From Bradyrhizobium diazoefficiens (lineage in GTDB: Bacteria > Pseudomonadota > Alphaproteobacteria > Rhizobiales > Xanthobacteraceae), in NCBI RefSeq assembly GCF_016616425.1, contig NZ_CP067101.1:5208001-5272000 (forward strand): a stretch of DNA of 64,000 nt, in the 5' to 3' direction. Positions 45,285 through 53,237 of the stretch are shown here, piece by piece. Below the pieces are notes generated by a model that was given only the letters and a program-made list of their open reading frames with translations, ran no database searches and was not told the DNA's origin. Position 1 is the stretch's first letter, and each line of letters begins with the position of its first letter. Both the position numbers and the translations under genes were made by a program.

Positions 45285-46067
45285 TCACGCCGCATCGGCT
45301 GCCGCCGCGGGCACGGCTGCGAATTGCGAAGCAATGTCGCCATGGAACACCGACGGCCCGACGTGGTCGAGCGAGCTCTGGATGTCGGCCCAAATCTCGC
45401 CGCCGATGTCGGTCCAGCGCTTGCAGAAGGCGAAGTCCTCGGAGAGATATGTGCCGGTCGCTGGATCGATCATGCATTCGAACAGCGCAAACCGGTTCTG
45501 GCTCGCGACAAGCGCGTCGTGCGAATGCTCGCGGAAGAATTGCAGGCTCGCGTAGTTCGGATGCCGGCACATCGCCTCCAGCACGTGGCGTCGGATCATC
45601 AGGAATCCGGTGCCGGCATAACGTACGCGAGTAAATCCATTCACCACGACGATGCGATCGGGATCCTCGATCTCGAGAACATAGTCCAGCGAAGCTGCCG
45701 GCACGTCGGCCCGGCCCGACTGGATCGCCCGCGCGGCCTTGTCCCAGTTGACCCGCTTGATCGGATAGCAGCCGGCGACCACGTCCGCGCCGCATTCGAT
45801 CAGCCGGAACACCTGCTCCGGCTTGAAGCCGATATCGGCATCGATGAACAGGAAATGCGTCGCCTCGGGATCGTCCAGGAACATCGCGACCAGATTGGCC
45901 CGCGCGCGGGTGATCAGCGCGTCGCCATCCCGCAGCAGCACCTTGAGCCCGAGATTGGACATGCCGTGCACGGCGCGCTGCAGCGCGAAGATCGAGCTCG
46001 CATAGATGCTCGACACCTGCCCGCCGAAGCAGGGCGTTGCCACCACCACTTGTATCTTGTCCGACAT
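45285..46067 (-). CDS. glycosyltransferase-like protein with a DxD motif
   Basis: A 260-residue soluble protein that begins with KIQVVVATPCFGGQVSSIYASSIFALQRAV, the nucleotide-sugar-binding start of a GT-A fold. DxD (Asp76-Ala-Asp78) lies in THFLFIDADIGFKPEQVFRLI, the metal/nucleotide-sugar site, and GFTRVRYAGTGFLMIRRHVLEAM resembles the acceptor-side strand of Anp1/GT2-like enzymes. SEDFAFCKRWTDIGGEIWADI provides an acidic catalytic-base candidate (Glu-Asp). No membrane helix is seen. It is the first gene of a three-gene operon, with a perfect CtrA-type box 50 bp upstream, and lies directly downstream of flgL. Flagellin or hook glycosylation is a natural guess, not shown. Confidence 0.78.
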   Translation of the reverse strand: MSDKIQVVVATPCFGGQVSSIYASSIFALQRAVHGMSNLGLKVLLRDGDALITRARANLVAMFLDDPEATHFLFIDADIGFKPEQVFRLIECGADVVAGCYPIKRVNWDKAARAIQSGRADVPAASLDYVLEIEDPDRIVVVNGFTRVRYAGTGFLMIRRHVLEAMCRHPNYASLQFFREHSHDALVASQNRFALFECMIDPATGTYLSEDFAFCKRWTDIGGEIWADIQSSLDHVGPSVFHGDIASQFAAVPAAAADAA

Positions 46068-46116
46068 CGACAGCTCCGCCCCGCTCCAATCCTCACCAAG
46101 AGGTAAAGAGGCATGG

Positions 46117-46131
46117 TTAACGGCGCCTTAA
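46117..46131. promoter_or_regulatory. perfect CtrA-type box upstream of the glycosyltransferase operon
   Basis: TTAA at 46117-46120, seven bases (CGGCGCC), TTAA at 46128-46131. It ends 8 bp before the flgL stop codon on the minus strand and is 50-64 bp upstream of the glycosyltransferase start. Confidence 0.75.
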
Positions 46132-46138
46132 CGCGTCC

Positions 46139-48019
46139 TTACAGGAACTTGACGAGCGAGAGCTGCGCCAGGTTCGAGGTCACCTGGTAGGAGGCTTGGA
46201 GCGCGTTCTGCAGCGACAGGATCTCGCTCGCGACCTGGTCGGGCGAAGCCGATTCCGCCTGGTCGATGATGGTTTGGAGTTGCGCCTTGGCCTGGGTCTG
46301 GCGCGTGGAGGCATCCTTCATCGTGTTCTGAGCCATCGCGATGTCGGTCTGGATGTCCTCGATACGCTGCTGACCGGGCTGCTGGGTCAGCGCCTGCGTC
46401 ACCCGCAGGCTCAGCGCAGCGACCTGCCCGCCCGAATACTGCCCGGTCGGCGAGGTCGAGAACGTCCCGAACACCGCGATCGCCTGCAATTGCCGGCGGA
46501 TCGCGTCCTCGTTCGCCTGGGCGCCGTACTGCACCGTGACGGAATCGTCGACGCGCGCCATCGCAGTGGAGCGCGCCGAGCCGGGCCCGTCATTGCCCTG
46601 GTACCATTTCACGGTGCTGGCCGAACCGTTGACCAGCGTCGTCGCCGAGCTCGCCGGCGAGGAGCCGACGCGCAGCGGCGGCTGCGTGGCAGTCACGGGC
46701 GTCGCGCCGAAACCGAGCGAACCGAGCGCGCCGGTGTTGGAGCTGGTGACGCTCAGGCTCGCCGCATCGTCGATGTTGATCGTGATCGAACCGCCGTGGA
46801 CCGTCGAGGGCTTCGACGTCCCCGTGATCTGGTCGATCTTGCCGAGCAAGCTCTGGATGCTGTCGGTGACATTGAGCTGGTTGCCGGTCGCGCCCGATCC
46901 GACGAAGGTGAGCGTGGTGCCGTTGACCGTGATGGTGTCGCCGGCGACGAAACCCGGCGAGATCGAGTCCGAAGGGCTCGCGCCGGACAGCGCCGTCGCG
47001 CCGGTGACGGGCGCCGGCGGCGCCGCCTGGTTGTTGACCGGCGTGCCGATCGCAGAGCTTGCGGTGTTGAAGAAGTTGTCCCCGGCGACGATCGCGGAGG
47101 CCGCCACCAGCGAGGTGTTGGCGAGCTTCGCGATCGCCGTGTTCAGCGCCGTGTTGAGGTTCGTGGCAGTATTTGTTGGGTTGACGGGAGTGCTGGCATC
47201 GATCGCGAAGCTGCCGAGCGGCGTCGGCGTCGCCGTGGATGCGGTCAGGTCGATCTGCTCCGTGGTGCCGTCCGGCAGGGTGAACTGGATGCTCAGCTTG
47301 TCGCCGTTGCTGGGATTGTTCCCGTTGAGATCGACCGAGAACGACACCGGCGAGCCGCTCGGGCCGGTGACGGTCGCGCCCGTCAAGGTCGAGGAGACCG
47401 CCTTGATCTTGAGGCCGAACGGCGAGCCCGCGACGTCTTCCGACACCTGTATCGAGCTCGCCGTCGGCTGCGTCTGCACCAGACGACCCATGCCGTTGCC
47501 GAGGTCGGCGGCCTGCCGCTCCGCCATCACGGTCTTGAACCCCACCTGGGTCGTCGTGCCGTTGATGATGTCGCCGGCATCCGCGACCGACTGCGTGTTG
47601 ACCGCGGTTCCCGAGAACAGATAGCGGCTGCCCGACTGCGTGTTGAGCACGCCGACCATCGAGCCGAATTGGGCCGCGGCGGTGTTCTGCGCGATCGTCT
47701 GGCCGTTGACGTTGAGATCCTGGGCGGTGTTGGCCGAGCCGGTCTGCACCGTGCTGCGGATCGTCGTCAGCGACTGGAGCGCGGTATTGGCGAGGTTGAT
47801 GTTGACGTTGACGTTGGTGATCGTGTCGGTATAGGCGGCGATGTTGGAGAGCTGCGCGCGCCCGGCGATCGCAAAGCCCTCGTTGGTGCCCATCCCGGAA
47901 TAGTTCTGCGACAGCTTGCCGGTCGAGAGCTGCGTCGACAGGTCGGTGAGCTGCTGATTGATGTTGCGGATCTGCGAGCCGAGAACCGACGAGGAGTAGT
48001 TGATGCTGTTGATCGACAT
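46139..48019 (-). CDS. flgL: hook-filament junction protein FlgL, enlarged
   Basis: A 626-residue protein, about twice the size of enterobacterial FlgL. The N-terminal D0/D1 (SINYSSSVLGSQIRNINQQLTDLSTQLSTGKLSQNYSGMG) and C-terminal (RIEDIQTDIAMAQNTMKDASTRQTQAKAQLQTIIDQAESASPDQVASEILSLQNALQASYQVTSNLAQLSLVKFL) are FlgL-like. Residues 336-442 are an inserted module with GDTITVNGTTLTF, NVTDSIQSLLGKID and SLSVTSSNTGALGSLGF, closely similar to one in FlgE. It is 21 bp after flgK and caps the flgE-flgK-flgL operon. Confidence 0.94.
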   Translation of the reverse strand: MSINSINYSSSVLGSQIRNINQQLTDLSTQLSTGKLSQNYSGMGTNEGFAIAGRAQLSNIAAYTDTITNVNVNINLANTALQSLTTIRSTVQTGSANTAQDLNVNGQTIAQNTAAAQFGSMVGVLNTQSGSRYLFSGTAVNTQSVADAGDIINGTTTQVGFKTVMAERQAADLGNGMGRLVQTQPTASSIQVSEDVAGSPFGLKIKAVSSTLTGATVTGPSGSPVSFSVDLNGNNPSNGDKLSIQFTLPDGTTEQIDLTASTATPTPLGSFAIDASTPVNPTNTATNLNTALNTAIAKLANTSLVAASAIVAGDNFFNTASSAIGTPVNNQAAPPAPVTGATALSGASPSDSISPGFVAGDTITVNGTTLTFVGSGATGNQLNVTDSIQSLLGKIDQITGTSKPSTVHGGSITINIDDAASLSVTSSNTGALGSLGFGATPVTATQPPLRVGSSPASSATTLVNGSASTVKWYQGNDGPGSARSTAMARVDDSVTVQYGAQANEDAIRRQLQAIAVFGTFSTSPTGQYSGGQVAALSLRVTQALTQQPGQQRIEDIQTDIAMAQNTMKDASTRQTQAKAQLQTIIDQAESASPDQVASEILSLQNALQASYQVTSNLAQLSLVKFL

Positions 48020-48040
48020 GTTTCAGAGCCCCGTTACTTG

Positions 48041-49924
48041 TTACACTTGAGCCTGGAGCAACGTGTTCATCATGCTCTGCACCACCGACATCACATGGGC
48101 GTTGGCGGCATAGGCATTCTGGAGCTGGATCAGGTTCGACATCTCCGAGTCGAGATTGACGCTGGAGGTCGAATTGAACTTGGCCTGCAGCGTCGAGACC
48201 ACGACGCTCTGGCCCTGCTGGAGCTGGGTGGCCTGGGTCGAGGCATTGGCCTGCACGCTCAGGAACTGCTGGAGAAAGTTCGAAACGCTGCCGGTGAAGG
48301 GCTGGCTCGCCGAGCCGAGACCGCTCTGCGGCGAATAGGAGAACACCGCCGAGGTAAGCTGCGAGTAGAGATAGTCCGAGCGCGTGGTGTCGCCCGCGGG
48401 CGTCACCGGCGAAGTGCTGTAGACCGACAGCCTGGTCGGATCGCTGACGAGCTGCGTGTTCACGGCGATACGCCCGGCAAGGCCGGTCATCTGCAAGCCT
48501 GAGGCGGTAATCGCGCCGGTATAGAGCGCCTGTCCGCCGTCGGTGAATAGCGGCAGCTGCGGATTGCCCGAGGTCAGCGACGAGATCGTCTTGGTGATCG
48601 AGGACGAATTGATCTTGGCAAGGCCGGTGCTGTCATCCGTGATCCGCAGCGTCGTGGCGGTCGCCGGCGACGGCGCGGCGGAGAAGGTCAGGTGCGAGCC
48701 CGACAGCGCCGTGTTGAGTGCCGAGGCGATCGCGCCCAAGCCGCCGGAGAAGTTCACGCCGATCTGCATCGGATTGGCGTTCGTCGCATTCTGGAGCGGC
48801 AGCGCCGCCGGATCGGTCACGTTGACCAGCGTGATCTGGCGCTGCGTGTTGGTCGTCGTGTCCGTGTAGGTGATGGTGGCGGTGTTGCCCGGCTGCGCAC
48901 CGGCAAGGTCGATGTCGAAGCCGGCCGGCGGGCCGGACACCGTGCTGCCAGCCGTGGTCTTGTCGGACAGTGCGCTCGACATCGTCGCGGCGAGCTGGTC
49001 GATCTGGTTCTGCGCCTGCACCAGCGTCTCGTCGCGCAGCTTCAGGTCGGCCGCGATCTGGCCCGACGAGACCACGCTGTTGGCGACGACATCGAGCTGC
49101 GAGCCGTTCGGCAGCTTGACGGTGAGGGCGCCGACGCCGGACTTGGCCGGATCGATGTTGTAGAGCGAGGTCGCCGACAGCGCGCCGGCCGAGGCAAAGG
49201 AGAATTGCGAGGCGAGCCCGGCGCCGACCAGCTGGATACCTGTCGTGGTGTAGATGTTGGCCTGGTTCGAACCGTCGGTGGTGACGCGGACGTCGACATA
49301 TTTCGACAGCGTGTTGATGGCCTCGTCGCGCTGGTCCATCAGCGTCGCGGCCGAGGGATCGTTGGCCGACAGGCCCTGGAGCTTGGTGTTGATGTCGGCG
49401 ACCTTCTGCATCGCCGCATTGGCGGCCAGCGCCGAGGTGCCGAGATCCTGCTCGACGTTGGAGCGCAGCGACTGGATGCCCTTGGTGGTGAGGTTGAGCT
49501 GCTGCGCCAGCGTCTGCGCCGCGCCCAGCGCGACGGTCTGCGCCGACGACGCACCCGAGCTGGTCGACAGCGCCTGCAGCGCCGTGGTGAAATTGTTCAG
49601 CGCGGTTTCGAGCGTGCCGCTGTTGCCGGGCGTGCCATAGACATTCTGAAGCTGCTTCAGGATGTTGGCCATCTGGTCTGCGTAACCGCTGCCGCCGGTT
49701 TCGGTGCGAAGCTGGTTCAGCACATAGGTGTCGAGCTCACGGCTGACGCCGGTCGTCATCACCGTCGAGCCGAAGTCGCCGGTCGTGACCTCGATCTGGT
49801 TCGGTGTCTGGACGACGTAACCCGGCGTCTGCGAATTCGCGACGTTCGAGGAGACGATCGAGAGTGCGGCCTGGTTGGCACGCAGACCGCTCATCGCACT
49901 GGCGAGGGCTGAACTCAAACCCAT
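48041..49924 (-). CDS. flgK: hook-filament junction protein FlgK
   Basis: A 627-residue protein of normal FlgK length. The N-terminus (SSALASAMSGLRANQAALSIVSSNVANSQTPGYVVQT) is the rod/hook-type lead, and the C-terminus (STSSVNLDSEMSNLIQLQNAYAANAHVMSVVQSMMNTLLQAQV) is diagnostic. The middle contains an FlgK core with AMQKVADINTKLQGLSANDPSAATLMDQRDEAINTLSKYVDV. Junction of hook and filament. Spacing is 34 bp to flgE and 21 bp to flgL. Confidence 0.96.
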   Translation of the reverse strand: MGLSSALASAMSGLRANQAALSIVSSNVANSQTPGYVVQTPNQIEVTTGDFGSTVMTTGVSRELDTYVLNQLRTETGGSGYADQMANILKQLQNVYGTPGNSGTLETALNNFTTALQALSTSSGASSAQTVALGAAQTLAQQLNLTTKGIQSLRSNVEQDLGTSALAANAAMQKVADINTKLQGLSANDPSAATLMDQRDEAINTLSKYVDVRVTTDGSNQANIYTTTGIQLVGAGLASQFSFASAGALSATSLYNIDPAKSGVGALTVKLPNGSQLDVVANSVVSSGQIAADLKLRDETLVQAQNQIDQLAATMSSALSDKTTAGSTVSGPPAGFDIDLAGAQPGNTATITYTDTTTNTQRQITLVNVTDPAALPLQNATNANPMQIGVNFSGGLGAIASALNTALSGSHLTFSAAPSPATATTLRITDDSTGLAKINSSSITKTISSLTSGNPQLPLFTDGGQALYTGAITASGLQMTGLAGRIAVNTQLVSDPTRLSVYSTSPVTPAGDTTRSDYLYSQLTSAVFSYSPQSGLGSASQPFTGSVSNFLQQFLSVQANASTQATQLQQGQSVVVSTLQAKFNSTSSVNLDSEMSNLIQLQNAYAANAHVMSVVQSMMNTLLQAQV

Positions 49925-49958
49925 GTTACTTGCCGCCTTTGGTTACGTTACGCGCCGA

Positions 49959-52223
49959 TCAGCGCAACACGTTCAGAAGGTCCTGCACCATCGAGTTCGC
50001 GGTCGTGATCACCTTGGTGTTGGCCGAATAGGCCTGCTGGGTCACGATCAGCTTGGTGAATTCGTCGGCGATGTCGGTGTTCGAGCCTTCCAGCGACGAG
50101 CCGCTGATGGTGCCCGAAGCGCCGTCGATCGCAGGTCCCGACTGTTCGGTTGCGGCATACGCGCCACCATCCATCGCCTTGAGGTAGTTGGTGCCGTTGA
50201 AGTGCGACAACGAGACCTGTGCGAGGTCGAGGTTCTGGCCGTTGGAGAAGGTGCCGACCACGAGGCCGTTGTTGTTGACGGCGACGGAGCGGAGCTGACC
50301 CGCGGCATAGCCGTTCTGGGTGATGGTGTTGATGGTCACCGCACCGCTGGTGCTGGCATATTGCGTCAGCCCGCCCGAGGAGATGTTGAAGGCGACCGAG
50401 CCGAGCGACTGGCCGCTGACGCTGACATTGTTGATGGTGATGCCCGAACCGCTCGGCGAGGTCAGCGAGCCGTCAGCGGCAAAGGTGAAGGCCTGACCGG
50501 TATTGACCCAGCCGACCGTCGAGCCGGTTGCGTTCGGGTCGGTCTGGTAGAACAGGTTCCAGGTATCGGAATGCCCCGCCCCCAGCGTCGCACTGTCAGT
50601 TTTTGCCCAGCGCAGCTGCAGGTTCACCGGCGTGCCCGCGGCGTTGTAGGCGGTCACCGCCCCACCGCTGATCGATTCCTTGGTGAAAGTCGCGATGTCG
50701 TTGCCGGTCACGCCGCCGGTGCCGGCGGTACCGCCGCCGTCGCGATTCTTGGTGATGGTCGAGGTGAAGCCGAGCGCGGCGAAGGCCGCGCTGTTGGAGC
50801 TGGACACCGACAGGTTGGAGACGGTGCCGGTGTTCAGCGTGATCACGCCGCCGGCGCTGACCGACGATCCCGACGCGCCGGAGAGAGCGTCGATCTTGCC
50901 GAGCAGGGTCGTGACGTTGTCGGTGACGTTGATCTCGTTGTTGCCGGAAGCGCCCGAAGCCTTGAAGAGCAGCGTCTGGCCGTCGACGGTGATGGTGTCG
51001 CCCGCAGAAAACCCCGACGTGAGCACTTCCGCGCCGCCGGCCGTCGCGCTGCCGCTCAGCACCGTGGCGCCTGTGATCGCGGGCGAGGACAGCACGTTGC
51101 CGCCGCGCGTCACGCTGCTGATACCGAGCGCGGTGGCTGCCTGCCCGCTGTTGACCGCCACGTCGACGGTCGTACCACTGGAGATCACGATGTTGCCGCT
51201 GGCACTCAGCGAAGCGCTGACGCCAGCACCGCCGGCAGTCTGGATGGCGCTTAGGATGTCGGCGACGGTGGCAGTGGTGCTTGTGCCTAGGCCGATCGTG
51301 GTGGTCGACGGGCTGCTGCCGGTCGTCGTGGCGCCTGCGGTGCCATTGTTGAAGGTGATCAAATTGCCGTTGATCGTCAGCGTCTGGCCGCTCAGGGCGG
51401 TGAGAATGCTGGAGGCGAGATGCGTGCCCGCGGTGTTGTCGAGGGACGTCGTGGTCGATGCCACCGCGGACGAGTTGTTCTGCAGCGCCACGGTGCCCGT
51501 CCCGGTCGTCGACGAATAGGCCGAGCGGATGTTGCCGGTGGCGGCGGCACCGGACACCGTCGCGTTGGTGTAGGGCGCAGGCGGCGTGCCGACCGGCAGC
51601 GGGTTGGCCGAGAAGTCGGACGGATTGAGGCCGCCGAATGCCAGCAGCGTGCCGCTCGCCGCGGTCGAGCTCGCCGCCGTGTTCGGCTGGGTCGGCAGGT
51701 TTGCCGCGTACTGGATCGAGGTGGTCGCCTGCGCCGGGATGAAGTTGTTCTGGAATTTCAGCACCGTCGCCACGTTGCCCTGCGGGTTGCCGGTCTTCGG
51801 ATCGACCGTGGTGCCCATCAGGTAATAGCCGGCGCCGTTGACCAGGTTGCCGTTGGCGTTGAGCTGGAAGTCGCCGCGCCGGGTGTAATATGTGACGCCG
51901 CTGAACACCGGCACGTTGTCGACGATGCCGGTCGCTTTCTGGATCGAGAAGAAGCCGTCACCGGTGATCGCCATGTTGGTGGCGACCGTGGAGCCCGAGA
52001 TCGTGCCCTGCGTGGTGATGGTGGCCTTGGCATTGGCCGTCACGCCGCCCGCGACCTGCTTGCTCGGCACCGAGGAGTCGGGAATGAGATCGACGAAGCT
52101 GGTGCCGATGCCCTTGTAACCGGTGGTCGATGAGTTCGCGATGTTGCCGGAAATGTTCTGCAGCGCGTAGGACTGCGCCTGCAGGCCACCCACCGAGGTA
52201 TTCATTGCATCGAAGATACCCAT
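49959..52223 (-). CDS. flgE: flagellar hook protein FlgE, enlarged
   Basis: A 754-residue hook protein (E. coli FlgE is near 400). The start MGIFDAMNTSVGGLQAQSYALQNISGNIANSSTTGYKGIGTSFVDLI and the end GSSLEGSNTDIADEFTKLIVTQQAYSANTKVITTANSMVQDLLNVLR are canonical, and AITGDGFFSIQKATG lies at residues ~85-99. Two inserted modules sit at about 278-370 (GQTLTINGNLITF to ATALGIS) and 383-492 (GDTITVDGQTLLF to AALGFTSTI); the second is clearly homologous to the FlgL module. It heads the flgE-flgK-flgL run. Its 5' region has no perfect CtrA-type box. Confidence 0.95.
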   Translation of the reverse strand: MGIFDAMNTSVGGLQAQSYALQNISGNIANSSTTGYKGIGTSFVDLIPDSSVPSKQVAGGVTANAKATITTQGTISGSTVATNMAITGDGFFSIQKATGIVDNVPVFSGVTYYTRRGDFQLNANGNLVNGAGYYLMGTTVDPKTGNPQGNVATVLKFQNNFIPAQATTSIQYAANLPTQPNTAASSTAASGTLLAFGGLNPSDFSANPLPVGTPPAPYTNATVSGAAATGNIRSAYSSTTGTGTVALQNNSSAVASTTTSLDNTAGTHLASSILTALSGQTLTINGNLITFNNGTAGATTTGSSPSTTTIGLGTSTTATVADILSAIQTAGGAGVSASLSASGNIVISSGTTVDVAVNSGQAATALGISSVTRGGNVLSSPAITGATVLSGSATAGGAEVLTSGFSAGDTITVDGQTLLFKASGASGNNEINVTDNVTTLLGKIDALSGASGSSVSAGGVITLNTGTVSNLSVSSSNSAAFAALGFTSTITKNRDGGGTAGTGGVTGNDIATFTKESISGGAVTAYNAAGTPVNLQLRWAKTDSATLGAGHSDTWNLFYQTDPNATGSTVGWVNTGQAFTFAADGSLTSPSGSGITINNVSVSGQSLGSVAFNISSGGLTQYASTSGAVTINTITQNGYAAGQLRSVAVNNNGLVVGTFSNGQNLDLAQVSLSHFNGTNYLKAMDGGAYAATEQSGPAIDGASGTISGSSLEGSNTDIADEFTKLIVTQQAYSANTKVITTANSMVQDLLNVLR

Positions 52224-52479
52224 AACTTTGTCTCCAAATCCGATCTCGGCGGCCGGTCGACCAGGGCCGCAGTCGGAGGAGACAGTCGCAAGGGCTATGC
52301 CAATGCAGGTATTCTCAGGAAATCAATGACTTGAATGGACGGGCCCGGTTCGAAGACCGGGGCACAATTGCCGGGCCGGCAACAATTGCCGGGAGAAATT
52401 GTCGTTCCGGAGCGATGCGAAACCTCAAAGCGGAACGTGTTTTGGTTGGATCGATGCGTACCGAGAACTCCGATCGCGT

Positions 52480-52607
52480 CTCCCGTAGGGAGAGGTCGGA
52501 TCGCATCGCAAGATGCGATCCGGGTGAGGGGTTCTGGCCTCACTGGATGCCGCGGCCCCTCACCCGGATTGCTGCGCAATCCGACCTCTCCCCTTTGGGG
52601 AGAGGTG
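52480..52607. repeat. dispersed palindromic repeat (family C)
   Basis: CTCCC...GGGAGAGGTCGGATCGC on the left and GCGCAATCCGACCTCTCCCC with GGGGAGAGGTGA on the right form a long inverted repeat with inner GGATCGCA / CCGGGTGAGGGG-CCCCTCACCCGG arms. It occupies the flgE-msrB gap (52224-52638), in which no gene is seen. Confidence 0.75.
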
Positions 52608-52638
52608 ATCCCGCGACCGGGCCTAACACCATCGCTCT

Positions 52639-53151
52639 TTACGTCGCCGACGCAGCGGCCGGGTGGAAGACCAGCCCGAAACCGTCGATGCAGTAGCGCA
52701 ATCCGGTCGGTTTCGGACCGTCGTCGAAGACGTGGCCGAGATGGCCGCCGCAGCGCCGGCAATGCACCTCGGTGCGGAGCATGCCGAAGGTGCGGTCCTC
52801 GGTCTTGCCGACATTGCCTTCGATCGGCGCATAGAAGCTCGGCCAGCCGGTGCCACTCTCGAATTTGGTCTCGGACGCAAACAGCGGCAGGTCACAGCCG
52901 GCGCAGGCGAAGGTGCCCTTGCGATGCTCCTTGAGCAGCGGGCTGGAGCCCGGCCGCTCGGTGCCGTGATTGCGCAGGATCTCGTATTGCTGCGGGGTCA
53001 GTTGGGCGCGCCATTCCGCCTCCGTCTTCGTGATCTCGAACTTTTCCGCGGCTTTCTCGCCGGCCTCAGCCGGCGATGCTTTCAGCCAGCGGAAGGCCGA
53101 AAGGCCGAACAGGCCGGCAACAGTCGTTAGCAGGATGCGGCGGTCAAACAT
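52639..53151 (-). CDS. msrB: peptide methionine-(R)-S-oxide reductase MsrB, exported form
   Basis: A 170-residue protein; start [20 protein letters not shown] (53151), an N-terminal signal or anchor suggesting periplasmic location. The MsrB core has [27 protein letters not shown], a zinc site of two CxxC pairs (Cys83/86 and Cys131/134), the GTGWPSF motif, HLGHVF and the catalytic Cys154 in RYCIDGFGL. It reduces methionine R-sulfoxides in proteins. Whether the signal is Sec or Tat is unclear (only one Arg pair, DRR). Confidence 0.92.
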   Translation of the reverse strand: MFDRRILLTTVAGLFGLSAFRWLKASPAEAGEKAAEKFEITKTEAEWRAQLTPQQYEILRNHGTERPGSSPLLKEHRKGTFACAGCDLPLFASETKFESGTGWPSFYAPIEGNVGKTEDRTFGMLRTEVHCRRCGGHLGHVFDDGPKPTGLRYCIDGFGLVFHPAAASAT

Positions 53152-53237
53152 CTCATTCTCCGTGCGCGGGCAGTCCACGTCCTGAGATACGGATTCTAAC
53201 GGGCAACGTTACACTTCCGGGCGAAATTTCCCTCAAC

